A DNA stretch of 64,000 nt from DATMGU01 sp035555315 (GTDB lineage: Bacteria > Pseudomonadota > Alphaproteobacteria > ATCC43930 > CGMCC-115725): NCBI GenBank assembly GCA_035555315.1, contig DATMGU010000083.1, positions 21,203 through 85,202 of the forward strand, in the 5' to 3' direction. Made by a program: the position numbers and the translations under genes. This document shows, piece after piece, positions 44,729-53,800 of the stretch. The notes under the pieces are model-generated. The model searched no databases. It was not told the DNA's origin and was given only the letters and a program-made list of their open reading frames with translations. The first letter of the stretch is position 1, and each line of letters opens with the position of its first letter.

Positions 44729-45406
44729 ATGACCCCCGACTGGCTGGCCTATGCCCCGCTCCTGCTGCGCGCCGCCGGCTTGACCCTCTGGCTGAGCTGG
44801 CTCGCCCTGCTGGCGGGTGCCCTGGGCGGCACGGCGGTGGCGCTGCTGCGCACCTCCCGCTTCCGGGTGCTCCGGCTGTCCGCCTTGCTCTATACGGAGT
44901 TCTTCCGCTCCGTGCCGATCCTGATCGTGATGTTCTTCTGCTATTTCGGCGTGCCGCTGGTGTTCGGCACCGACGTCTCGAGCTTCACCGCCGCCACCGT
45001 GGCACTGGCTCTGCATGCCAGCTCCACCATGTCCGAGGTGGTGCGCGCCGGCATTCAAAGCGTCGGGCGGGGCCAGTGGGAAGCGGCCCAGGCTTGCGGC
45101 ATGAGCCGCGCGCAGGTGATGCGGTACATCGTCGGGCCGCAGGCGATCCGCGTCGTGCTGCCGCCCTCGGTCGGCGTGTTCATCACCACCCTGAAGGAAT
45201 CCTCGCTGGCCTCCATCATCGGCTATATTGAACTGACCAAGACCGGGCTGCTGATCCGCGAATCGACCGATGGCGGGTTGGTCCCGCTGCTCGCCCTGGC
45301 CGCCCTGTACTTCCTCATCAACTACGCGATCTCCCTCGCCGGCGGCAGCCTGGAACGCCGGTTCCATATCGGGCGGAGATCGGACCTCGCCGGAGCCATG
45401 GGATGA
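44729..45406 (+). CDS. Amino-acid-type ABC permease, subunit 2
   Basis: 225 residues of the same HisM/GlnP family, with the blocks YTEFFRSVPILIVMFFCYF and EAAQACGMSRAQVMRYIVGPQ. It pairs with the permease encoded before it. Its stop overlaps the ATPase start by four bases (45403-45406). The Pro-less F-F-R-S-V-P sequence is a normal variant of the R-N-T-P family motif. Confidence 0.93.
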   Translation: MTPDWLAYAPLLLRAAGLTLWLSWLALLAGALGGTAVALLRTSRFRVLRLSALLYTEFFRSVPILIVMFFCYFGVPLVFGTDVSSFTAATVALALHASSTMSEVVRAGIQSVGRGQWEAAQACGMSRAQVMRYIVGPQAIRVVLPPSVGVFITTLKESSLASIIGYIELTKTGLLIRESTDGGLVPLLALAALYFLINYAISLAGGSLERRFHIGRRSDLAGAMG

Positions 45407-46137
45407 GCCCTGTTCTGACCCTAGACAGCATCGTCAAGCGCTTCGCCGCCCGCACCATTCTGGACGGCATCAGCATGACCGTGTCGCCGGGCGAGATCGT
45501 CTGCTTCGTCGGGCCGAGCGGCACCGGCAAATCCACCCTGCTGCGCTGCGTGAACGGGCTGGAGGCGCTCCAAGGTGGCGCGATCACCTTCGAGGGCAAG
45601 CGGGTGCAGGCGAACACGCGCGGCATCACCGATGTGCGCAAGCGCGTCGGCATGATCTTCCAGCACTTCAACCTCTACCCGCATCTGACGGCGCTGCAGA
45701 ACGTCATGCTGGCCCCCGTCATCGTCCATAAGGAGGCCAAGTCGGTGGTCGAGGAACGGGCGCGCGCGTTATTCGAGAAGGTGCGCCTGTCGCACCGGAT
45801 CAACGCCTATCCGGCGCAGCTTTCGGGCGGCGAGCAGCAGCGCGTGGCGATCGCCCGGGCGTTGGCGACCAACCCGCATCTGCTGATGTTCGACGAGCCG
45901 ACCTCGGCGCTGGATCCGGAGACGGTCGGCGACGTGCTGGCGGTGATGCGCGACCTGGCGCGGGAGGGGCGCACGATGCTGGTGGTGACCCACGAGATCC
46001 GCTTCGCCGCCGATGTCGGCACGCGCATGGTGTTCATGGATCAGGGCAAGATCGTCGAGGACAGCGACCCTCGGGAAATGCTGGCCAACGCCCGCACCGA
46101 GCGGGCGCGGCAGTTTCTAAGCTCGATCCGCGGCTGA
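45403..46137 (+). CDS. Amino-acid-type ABC importer ATP-binding protein
   Basis: 244 residues of the GlnQ/HisP type. Walker A is GPSGTGKST (about 37-45), the signature is LSGGEQQRVAIARAL, Walker B is LLMFDEPTSALDPE, and the switch His is in VVTHEIRF. It closes the importer made with the binding protein and two permeases. It is followed seven bases later by a GntR regulator, probably in the same transcript. Confidence 0.95.
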   Translation: MSPVLTLDSIVKRFAARTILDGISMTVSPGEIVCFVGPSGTGKSTLLRCVNGLEALQGGAITFEGKRVQANTRGITDVRKRVGMIFQHFNLYPHLTALQNVMLAPVIVHKEAKSVVEERARALFEKVRLSHRINAYPAQLSGGEQQRVAIARALATNPHLLMFDEPTSALDPETVGDVLAVMRDLAREGRTMLVVTHEIRFAADVGTRMVFMDQGKIVEDSDPREMLANARTERARQFLSSIRG

Positions 46138-46144
46138 GCCGGGC

Positions 46145-46885
46145 ATGGCCAATCTAGGCAACCTGGCGAAAATGGGTCCTCGGGCATCCGGCCAGCAGGT
46201 CTATGAAGATCTGCACGGCAGGATCGTCCGAGGCGAGCTGCGCCCGGGCGACGCGCTGTCCGAGACCAAGGTCGCGGAGAGCTATGGCCTCAGCCGGACG
46301 CCAGTGCGCGAGGTGTTCTGGCGCCTCGGCGAGGACGGGTTCCTGCGCGTGGTGCCCCAGGTCGGCACCTTCGTCGCGCCGATCAACATCCCGGCCGTCT
46401 ATGACAGCCAATTCATCCGCGAAACCTTGGAATGCCGGGCGATCGCCGATGCCGCGCGCCACCCCCAGGCGCGGGACCTGGCCGAGCTGCGGCACATCCT
46501 CGCCGGTCAGCACGACGCCATCGCGGCCGGCGATTTCGCCGCCTTCTTCGCGCTGGACGAGGCGATGCACCGCACCTTGATGCATATGGCGGGGCGCCCC
46601 TTCGTCTGGCAGGTCATCACCGGGGCGAAGGCGCAACTCGACCGCGTGCGCTTCCTCTCGCTGGAGGATCACGACTGGTCGGGCATGATCCTGAACCAGC
46701 ACGCGGCCATCGTGGACCGTGTCGCGGCACAGGATCCGGTGGGGGCGGTCGCCATCATGACCGCGCATCTGCGGACCGCCTTCGCCGCCATCGGCCGCAT
46801 CGCTGTCGAGCACGCGGATTTCTTCGAAGGCACCGGCACCCACCCGGATGAGGGTTCCGCCGCCGCCACAGACCCACATGCATAG
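46145..46885 (+). CDS. GntR-family (FCD domain) transcriptional regulator
   Basis: 246 residues. The winged helix-turn-helix (about 18-85) has the GntR pattern VRGELRPGDALSETKVAESYGLSRTPVREVF. The FCD ligand domain (about 95-220) has metal-type histidines (DEAMHRTLMH, NQHAAIV and MTAHLR). FCD regulators sense organic acids and often repress transport and catabolic genes. It is the last gene of the set and a good candidate to bind the palindromes at 39805-39814 and 42042-42051. Confidence 0.92.
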   Translation: MANLGNLAKMGPRASGQQVYEDLHGRIVRGELRPGDALSETKVAESYGLSRTPVREVFWRLGEDGFLRVVPQVGTFVAPINIPAVYDSQFIRETLECRAIADAARHPQARDLAELRHILAGQHDAIAAGDFAAFFALDEAMHRTLMHMAGRPFVWQVITGAKAQLDRVRFLSLEDHDWSGMILNQHAAIVDRVAAQDPVGAVAIMTAHLRTAFAAIGRIAVEHADFFEGTGTHPDEGSAAATDPHA

Positions 46886-47250
46886 CCCACCCGCCTAAGC
46901 GCACCGGGCCTCGTCAATTGGTCTTCCGATTGATCTGCGTAGCATTCAACCAGTAGTTGAGGCGAGACGCATAGTTTCCGCGACGGGCGCGACAAAGTCG
47001 TCGGCGGATGGGAAGAATTGTCACAAGAATTTCATCCCATCCACGGACCCACATCCCGTATGTTTCGCGCCAGTAACACGACGCGTTAACCAACATAATC
47101 TTCCGCGCCAGCTATTCGTCAAACTCCACGCCAATACATTTAACCCTCGTCATTTGCTTCAGGGTCATTTGACTCGATGACGCTCGGTTCGACGCGCACC
47201 TTGGTTAACCTTTAATCCAATCGCGTGTCCTCACTGAGCGGAGAAATCAG
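46886..47250 (+). promoter_or_regulatory. Leader region of the type I secretion locus
   Basis: A 365-base stretch without a credible gene. A 9-bp inverted repeat GTTAACCAA (47085-47093) and TTGGTTAAC (47201-47209) is spaced by 107 bases; the close GTCATTTG copies near 47150 and 47175 form a direct repeat. A short ribosome binding site (CGGAGAA) is before the ATG at 47251. Composition is somewhat less GC-rich than the genes. Confidence 0.4.
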
Positions 47251-50250
47251 ATGTCAAATGTGACCCAAATCTCGGTGCTGGCGAATGCTCCGCGGAGCTT
47301 GAAATCGCCGGACTCGATCACCCTGGATAATGGCACGGTCTGGACGGCCTATACCAATGGCGCCGATTCGACCGGCGCATCCGGCCATAGCACGGTCGTC
47401 GAATACGATGCCTCGGGCACTATCATGCAGTATTACCAGGTGGCGGGTTATGTCGACGGGTTGAAGCTCAACCCCACGACCGGTGAGATTTGGGTGCTAC
47501 AGAACCAGGACGGCAATTCGCAGCTGTCGCTGATCAACCCGGTGCTGCAGACGCTCAGCGCGCCGCTTTCCTATGCCAATTCCTCCAGTACGCGTGGCTT
47601 CGACGATGTCGTGTTCGAGAACGGCAAAGTGTTTCTGAGCATGACCAACCCGCCCGACGCTCAGGGCGACGCGACCATCGTCGAACTGACCAACGGCAAC
47701 AACCCGACCGGCCCGCTGCAAGTCACGCCGATCCTGAAGAACGGCACCACCGGTCTCAATACTGAAACCGGCACCGTGCAGGTCGTGCCGCAAGCCGATC
47801 CGGACTCGCTCAAGCTGGCGTCGAACGGCGACCTGTTATTTAGCAGCGGCGCGGACGGCGTCATCATCGACGTGCACAACCCCGGTGCCAGCACCCAGTC
47901 GGTGTCCTTCACCCAGGTTCAGGGTTTCACGCCCGGGAGCGTCGGTCTCGATGACGTGATCAAGCCCTCGGCGACCTCCGGCACCTTCTACATCGCCGAT
48001 ACCAAGGACAACCGGATCCTGCAGGTCCATGTGACCGGCCTCAACGTGAACGACTACTATGCCTCGGTCGGCAATGAGTTCGCGCAGATCGACCCCACCA
48101 CCGGTATCGCCACCGCCATCGTCTCCGCCGCCGATGCCCCGGGCTTCACCTTCGGTTCCTCCCATGGCGTCGAATTCGTCGCGGACACCACGCCCCCCGT
48201 ATCGACCGTGACGGTCGATAAACTCTCGGTTCTGGCGAGCGCCCCCCGGAGTTTGAAATCGCCGGACTCGATCACCCTGGATAATGGCACGGTCTGGACG
48301 GCCTATACGAACGGCGCCGATTCGACGGGTGCCTCGGGCCATAGCACGGTCGTCGAATACGACGCCTCGGGCAATATCATGCAGTATTACCAGGTGGCAG
48401 GTTACGTCGATGGGTTGAAGCTCAACCCCACGACCGGTGAGATCTGGGTGCTACAGAACCAGGACGGCAATTCGCAGCTGTCGCTGATCAACCCGGTGCT
48501 GCAGACGCTGAGCGCGCCGCTCTCCTATGCCAATTCCCCTACGACCCGTGGCTTCGACGATGTCGTGTTCGATAACGGCAAAGTCTTTCTGAGCATGACC
48601 AACCCGAACGATACCTCTGGTGACGCGACCATCGTCGAACTGCTCAACGGCAATAATCCTACCGGCGCGTTGCTCATCACGCCGATCTTCAAGAACGGCA
48701 CGACCGGTCTCAACACCATCACCGGTACCATGCAGACCGTCCCGCAAGCCGACCCTGACTCGCTCAAGCTGGCGTCGAACGGCGACCTGTTATTTAGCAG
48801 CGGGGCGGACGGCATCATCATCGATGTGAAGAACCCGGGGGCCACGAACCAATCCGTGTCCTTCACGCCGATCCAGACGACCACACCCGGCAACGTCAAT
48901 CTCGACGATGTGATCAAGCCCTCGGCGACCTCCGGTACCTTCTACATCGCCGATACCAAGGACAATCGGATCCTGCAGGTCCATGCCACCGGCCTCAACG
49001 TGAACGACTATTATGCCTCGGTTGGCAACGAGTTCGCGCAGATCGACCCCACCACCGGCGTCGCCACCGCCATCGTCTCCTCCGCCAACGCGCCGGGCTT
49101 CACCTTCGGCTCTTCTCACGGCGTCGAGTTCGTGCCTGACGCCGTGCAGACCGCGCCGGTGGCGACGGTCGATAGCATATCGGTTCTGGCGAGTGCTCCG
49201 TCGGGCACCAAGTCGCCGGACTCGATCACCTTGGCCAATGGCGATATCTGGGTCGCCTATACCAATGGCGCCGATTCGACCGGTGCCTCGGGCCAAAGCA
49301 CGGTTGTCGAATACAACGCCTCCGGCACCATCATGCAGTCGTACAACGTGGCGGGCTATGTCGACGGGCTGAAACTCAACCCCACGACCGGCGAAATCTG
49401 GGTACTGCAGAACCAGGATGGCAATTCGACGCTGTCGCTGATCGATCCGACGGCGAAGACGTTGAGCGCGCCGCTCTCCTATGCCAATTCCTCCAGCACC
49501 CGTGGCTTCGACGATGTCGTGTTCGATAACGGCAAAGTCTTCATGAGCATGACCAACCCGCACGATACTTTTGGTGACGCGACCATCGTCGAGCTGCGTA
49601 ACGGCAACAACCCGACCGGTCCGCTGCTCATCACGCCGATCCTGAAGAACGGTACGACCGGTCTCAACACCATCACCGGTACCATGCAGACCGTGCCGCA
49701 AGCCGATCCAGACTCGCTCAAACTAGCACCGAACGGCGATCTGCTGTTTAGCAGCGGGGCGGACGGCATCATCATCGACGTGAAGAACCCGGGGGCCGCG
49801 AACCAATCCGTGTCGTTCACGCCGATCCAGACGACCACGCCCGGCAACGTCAATCTCGATGACGTGATCAAGCCCTCGGCGACCTCCGGCACCTTCTACA
49901 TCGCCGATACCCAGGACAATCGGATCCTGCAGGTCCATGTGACCGGCCTCAACACCAACGACTATTACGCCTCGGTCGGCAACGAGTTCGCCGAGATCGA
50001 CCCCACCACCGGCGTCGCCAAAGCGCTGATCTCCTCCGCCAATGCCCCGGGCTTCACCTTCGGCTCCTCCCATGGCGTCGAATTCGTCGCCGATCCCTCG
50101 CCGACGGCGGTGACCAGTCTGTCGAGCCAGCTGGTCCAGGCGATGGCGAGCTTCAATATGACGAGCAGCGCCACGCTCCAGACGGCGGTCGTCTCGACCA
50201 GTCAGGTGCAAAACCCCGTGCTGGCGGCCAGCACCCAGACCCACGCGTAA
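47251..50250 (+). CDS. Three-unit repeat protein, probable type I secretion cargo
   Basis: 999 residues without an N-terminal signal peptide. Three 304-residue units occupy residues 7-310, 325-628 and 643-946; the period is exactly 318 residues. Each unit has propeller-like strands with blocks such as DSITLxNG, AGYVDGLKLNPTTGEIWVLQ, DPDSLKLAxNGDLLFSSGADG, FYIADTxDNRILQVH and FTFGSSHGVEFV, resembling SMP-30/NHL/YncE-type propellers. The tail (about 955-999) is rich in Ser, Thr, Gln and Ala and could be the C-terminal secretion signal. Exporter genes follow 11 bases later. It has no GGxGxD RTX repeats. The function is unknown; an extracellular enzyme or adhesin is possible. Confidence 0.85.
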   Translation: MSNVTQISVLANAPRSLKSPDSITLDNGTVWTAYTNGADSTGASGHSTVVEYDASGTIMQYYQVAGYVDGLKLNPTTGEIWVLQNQDGNSQLSLINPVLQTLSAPLSYANSSSTRGFDDVVFENGKVFLSMTNPPDAQGDATIVELTNGNNPTGPLQVTPILKNGTTGLNTETGTVQVVPQADPDSLKLASNGDLLFSSGADGVIIDVHNPGASTQSVSFTQVQGFTPGSVGLDDVIKPSATSGTFYIADTKDNRILQVHVTGLNVNDYYASVGNEFAQIDPTTGIATAIVSAADAPGFTFGSSHGVEFVADTTPPVSTVTVDKLSVLASAPRSLKSPDSITLDNGTVWTAYTNGADSTGASGHSTVVEYDASGNIMQYYQVAGYVDGLKLNPTTGEIWVLQNQDGNSQLSLINPVLQTLSAPLSYANSPTTRGFDDVVFDNGKVFLSMTNPNDTSGDATIVELLNGNNPTGALLITPIFKNGTTGLNTITGTMQTVPQADPDSLKLASNGDLLFSSGADGIIIDVKNPGATNQSVSFTPIQTTTPGNVNLDDVIKPSATSGTFYIADTKDNRILQVHATGLNVNDYYASVGNEFAQIDPTTGVATAIVSSANAPGFTFGSSHGVEFVPDAVQTAPVATVDSISVLASAPSGTKSPDSITLANGDIWVAYTNGADSTGASGQSTVVEYNASGTIMQSYNVAGYVDGLKLNPTTGEIWVLQNQDGNSTLSLIDPTAKTLSAPLSYANSSSTRGFDDVVFDNGKVFMSMTNPHDTFGDATIVELRNGNNPTGPLLITPILKNGTTGLNTITGTMQTVPQADPDSLKLAPNGDLLFSSGADGIIIDVKNPGAANQSVSFTPIQTTTPGNVNLDDVIKPSATSGTFYIADTQDNRILQVHVTGLNTNDYYASVGNEFAEIDPTTGVAKALISSANAPGFTFGSSHGVEFVADPSPTAVTSLSSQLVQAMASFNMTSSATLQTAVVSTSQVQNPVLAASTQTHA
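47269..50088 (+). repeat. Three tandem 912-base coding repeats (954-base period)
   Basis: Units at 47269-48180, 48223-49134 and 49177-50088 are separated by 42-base linkers. In the first part units 1 and 2 are nearly identical at DNA level (for example around 47300-47340 and 48255-48295). In the last part units 2 and 3 are the closer pair (for example around 48715-48760 and 49670-49715). This pattern suggests stepwise duplication with exchange between units. Confidence 0.9.
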
Positions 50251-50261
50251 ACGGACCGTCG

Positions 50262-52403
50262 ATGTCCGCGCAAACCGTCGCGGCGTTGGACGAGGACGCT
50301 TTCACCGCTTTGGCCATCCTGGCTGGCGTCCTCGGCATCGCCCTCAATCTCGAAGACCTTCAGCACCGCTATCGGTCTCGTGACGAGCAATCGGTGATCA
50401 CCAACCTGCTGCGTGCCGCCAAATCGGTTGGTTTGAAGGCCCGCATGATCTCCGCCCGCCCGGAACGATTGCCGCGGATCCCCATGCCGGCTCTCGCGAT
50501 CGACCGCGAGGGCCGGGTGGCCGTGGTCGGCGGGGTCACGGCGGATCATGTCCTGGTCCAGTATCCCGCCGAACCCGGCCCGCGCGCCGTGACCCGCGAC
50601 GCCTTCCACGAGACCTGGTCGGGCAAGCTCATCCTGGTGGCCCGGCGCGCGAACGGGCTCGATCAGGAGCGCCGCTTCGGCCTGAGCTGGTTCCTGCCTG
50701 CCGTGCATCGCTACCGCCGTGTCCTTGGCGAGGTTCTGTTGGCCTCGTTCTTCCTCCAGATTCTGGCCCTCGTCTCGCCGCTGTTCTTCCAAGTCGTCAT
50801 CGACAAGGTGATGGTGAATCGCGGCCTGTCGACGCTCGACATCCTGATGATCGGCCTCGGCGTCATCGCGCTGTTCGAGATGATCCTGGGTACGCTGCGC
50901 ACCTATGTTTTCGCGCATACGACCAACCGGATCGACGTCGAACTCAGCGCGAAGCTGTTCAGCCATCTCCTGTCGTTGCCGCTCGGGTATTTCGGCGCGC
51001 GTCGGGTCGGCGACAGCGTGGCCCGCATTCGCGAGTTGGAGTCGATCCGAAGCTTCATCACCGGGTCCGGATTGACGCTGGTGATCGACCTGCTGTTCAC
51101 CGTCGTCTTCGTCGCGGTGATGTTTCTCTACAGCCCGCTGCTGAGCGCCGTCGTGCTCGGGTCGCTGCCCCTCTATGTCGCGATCAGCTTCTTCGTCATG
51201 CCGATATTCCGCCGTCGGCTCGACGAGAAATTCGCGCGGGGTGCGGAAAACCAAGCCCTGCTGGTCGAAGCGGTGACCGGCGTCGAGACCGTCAAGGCCA
51301 TGGCGATCGAGCCGCAGCTGCAGACCTGGTGGGAAGAGCAGCTCGCCGGCTATGTCAAAGCCAGCTTCAACACGCAAACCCTCGCCAATATGGCCGGCCA
51401 AAGCGTCCAGATCGTCAATAAGTTGACCGGCGTCCTCGTGCTGTGGCTGGGCGCCCATCAGGTGCTCGCGGGCGATCTGACCGTGGGCGAGATCGTCGCG
51501 TTCAGCATGCTCTCGGCACAGGTTACCGGCCCGGTCCTGCGCATCGCCCAGCTTTGGCAGGATTTCCAGCAGGTCGGCGTGTCGATCGACCGGCTCGGCG
51601 ATATCCTGAATACGCCGCGTGAGGTGCCGCCCGGCACGGCGGTCTCGCTGCCGCCGATCCGGGGCGAGATCCGCTTCGAGCATGTCGGCTTCCGCTATCG
51701 GCCCCAGGGGGCCCCCGTGTTGAGCGATGTGTCGCTGACGATCGAGCCCGGCCAGGTGATCGGCATCGTCGGCCCGTCGGGCTCGGGGAAATCCACCTTC
51801 GCCAAGCTCATTCAACGGCTGCACGTGCCGCATGACGGCCGCGTGTTCATCGATGGCGCCGATCTGGCGCTGATAGATACGGCCTGGCTCCGCCGCCAGA
51901 TCGGCATCGTGTTGCAGGAGAACATCCTGTTCAACCGCTCGGTCCGCGACAACATCGCCCTGGCCAAGCCGTCGGTTTCGATCGGCGAGGTGATCGAGGC
52001 CGCGACGCTGGCCGGGGCGCATGACTTCATTCTCGAATTGCCGCGCGGCTACGACACGGTGATCGGCGAGCGCGGTGCCTCATTGTCCGGGGGGCAGCGT
52101 CAGCGCATCGCCATCGCCCGCGCCCTCGTCACCAACCCGCGCATCCTGATCTTCGACGAGGCGACGAGCGCCTTGGACTATGAAAGCGAGCGGATCGTCC
52201 AAGACAATATGCGGCGGATCACCGCCGGCCGCACGGTGCTGATCATCGCCCATCGGCTGTCGACGGTGCGCCATGCCGACCGCATCTTGACCTTGGAGCG
52301 GGGGCGCCTGGTCGAAGACGGCAGCCATGAGGATCTGATCCGCAGCGGCGGCCGCTACGCCCAGCTGCACTACCTGCAAGCGGGGATCTCCGATGTCGTC
52401 TAG
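50262..52403 (+). CDS. Type I secretion ABC transporter (HlyB-like, inactive C39-like domain)
   Basis: 713 residues. The N-terminal 130 residues form a C39-peptidase-like domain without any cysteine, so it cannot cleave a leader and should instead bind cargo, as in HlyB. Membrane helices lie across about 155-440. The ATPase has Walker A GPSGSGKST, signature LSGGQRQRIAIARAL, Walker B ILIFDEATSALD and switch H in IIAHRLS. It follows the repeat protein by 11 bases and overlaps the adaptor gene by 11 bases. This order (cargo, ABC protein, adaptor) is a standard type I secretion operon. Confidence 0.93.
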   Translation: MSAQTVAALDEDAFTALAILAGVLGIALNLEDLQHRYRSRDEQSVITNLLRAAKSVGLKARMISARPERLPRIPMPALAIDREGRVAVVGGVTADHVLVQYPAEPGPRAVTRDAFHETWSGKLILVARRANGLDQERRFGLSWFLPAVHRYRRVLGEVLLASFFLQILALVSPLFFQVVIDKVMVNRGLSTLDILMIGLGVIALFEMILGTLRTYVFAHTTNRIDVELSAKLFSHLLSLPLGYFGARRVGDSVARIRELESIRSFITGSGLTLVIDLLFTVVFVAVMFLYSPLLSAVVLGSLPLYVAISFFVMPIFRRRLDEKFARGAENQALLVEAVTGVETVKAMAIEPQLQTWWEEQLAGYVKASFNTQTLANMAGQSVQIVNKLTGVLVLWLGAHQVLAGDLTVGEIVAFSMLSAQVTGPVLRIAQLWQDFQQVGVSIDRLGDILNTPREVPPGTAVSLPPIRGEIRFEHVGFRYRPQGAPVLSDVSLTIEPGQVIGIVGPSGSGKSTFAKLIQRLHVPHDGRVFIDGADLALIDTAWLRRQIGIVLQENILFNRSVRDNIALAKPSVSIGEVIEAATLAGAHDFILELPRGYDTVIGERGASLSGGQRQRIAIARALVTNPRILIFDEATSALDYESERIVQDNMRRITAGRTVLIIAHRLSTVRHADRILTLERGRLVEDGSHEDLIRSGGRYAQLHYLQAGISDVV

Positions 52404-53772
52404 CCTCCGCGATCGCCAAACCCTTCAGTTCCTGTCGGCGGCGCTGGAGATCGTCGAAACCCCGGCATCGCCGGCCGGTCGTTGGATCATGGTGACGATC
52501 GTCGCCCTGATTGGCGGGGCGCTGGTCTGGGCGACGATCGGCAAGGTCGACATCATCGCAACCGCCGAAGGACGCCTCATCCCATCGGGCAAGGTCAAAC
52601 TGATCCAGCCGCTGGAGATCGGCGTCGTCAAGGCGATCCATGTCGCCGATGGCGATCACGTCGCGGCAGGCCAGGTTCTCGTCGAGATGGATCCGACCGG
52701 CAATACGGCCGATGCCGACCGGGCGCGGCGCAGCGAGATACAGGCCTCCCTGGACGCGGCCCGCCTGCGCGCGCAATTGACCGGCGATCCCTCGGCTTAT
52801 GTGACGCCGCCCGGAGCGCCGCCCGATCTCGCGGCCACCTCGATCGCTCAGCTGGGCGCGATTTTGGCGGAGCATCGGGAAGTCTTGGGCGTGCTCGACG
52901 CCGAATGGGCGGCGAAGGAAGCCGAACGCATCTCGACGCTCGCCATGGCCGCGAAGCTCAAGGCGACATTGCCCATGCTGCAGCAGCGTGAAGATATCTT
53001 CGAGAAATTGCAGACCAGCGCCTATGCGCCGAAAGCGCAATACCTGGATGCCCATCGCACCTTCGTCGATCAGCAGCAGGAAGTGCTGGTGACCAGTCAT
53101 CGGGTCGAGCAAGCCGTCGCGGATCAGGTCACCCTGGCGCGGAAAATGACCGAGGCGGTGGCGGAATTCCGCCGCAAGACGCTGGAAGATCTCGTCCATG
53201 CCGAGACGCAAGCGGCGGAGGCGCGGTCCGAATACCGCAAGCTCGCCGGCAAGACCGAGCTGCAGACACTGCGCGCGCCGGTCGAGGGGATCGTGCAACA
53301 GCTCACGCTGCATACGGTCGGCGGCGTCGTGACGCCCGCCGAACCGGTCATGGTGATCGTCCCGTCGGGTGTCGGCCTGGAGATCGAGGCGATGGTCAAG
53401 AACCGCGATGTCGGCTTCGTGCAGAAGGACCAGCCGGTGGAAGTGGAGGTCGATGCCTTCAATTTCACGCATTACGGTCTGCTGCACGGCACCGTGACCG
53501 GCCTCAGCCGCGATTCCGTGTCACCGGCGGATGGCGAAAGCATGACCAACGCCGGCGGCGATTTGCGCAAGCGGACCCCGACGACGCGCGACCCCACTTA
53601 TGTCGCGCATATCACCCTGGCCGAGACCGGCTTCGAGACGGAGCAGGGCTGGAGCGCGCTCGCCCCCGGCATGCAGGTCGTCGCGGAGATCAAGACCGGC
53701 AAGCGCCGGATCATCGATTACCTGCTCTCACCCATTGAGCGGTACCGGCATGACGGGTTGCGGGAACGGTAG
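52393..53772 (+). CDS. Type I secretion membrane fusion protein (HlyD family)
   Basis: 459 residues. One N-terminal membrane helix (about 30-52), the lipoyl half-motif KLIQPLEIGVVKAIHVADG, a long coiled coil (about 110-290) and a second lipoyl/beta-barrel part with TLRAPVEGIVQQL. The C-terminal region (GLSRDSV ... YVAHITL ... LAPGMQV) is typical of HlyD. It connects the ABC protein to an outer-membrane channel. No TolC-like gene is nearby; the NodT-type channel at 25599 belongs to the RND pump, so the channel is probably encoded elsewhere. Confidence 0.93.
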   Translation: MSSSLRDRQTLQFLSAALEIVETPASPAGRWIMVTIVALIGGALVWATIGKVDIIATAEGRLIPSGKVKLIQPLEIGVVKAIHVADGDHVAAGQVLVEMDPTGNTADADRARRSEIQASLDAARLRAQLTGDPSAYVTPPGAPPDLAATSIAQLGAILAEHREVLGVLDAEWAAKEAERISTLAMAAKLKATLPMLQQREDIFEKLQTSAYAPKAQYLDAHRTFVDQQQEVLVTSHRVEQAVADQVTLARKMTEAVAEFRRKTLEDLVHAETQAAEARSEYRKLAGKTELQTLRAPVEGIVQQLTLHTVGGVVTPAEPVMVIVPSGVGLEIEAMVKNRDVGFVQKDQPVEVEVDAFNFTHYGLLHGTVTGLSRDSVSPADGESMTNAGGDLRKRTPTTRDPTYVAHITLAETGFETEQGWSALAPGMQVVAEIKTGKRRIIDYLLSPIERYRHDGLRER

Positions 53773-53800
53773 CCCCGCGCCCACCGCTACCCGCCCGCGG

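Noticed and set aside
47269..50088. A CRISPR or satellite array
   Set aside because: The units are 912-base coding repeats in one frame with protein-level conservation, not short direct repeats with unique spacers.
50262..50660. An active C39 leader peptidase in the type I secretion ABC protein
   Set aside because: The N-terminal 130 residues contain no cysteine, so the catalytic residue is absent.
50202..52022. A 606-codon minus-strand frame opposite the type I secretion ABC gene
   Set aside because: It is the mirror frame of an intact ABC transporter; composition is typical of antisense frames.
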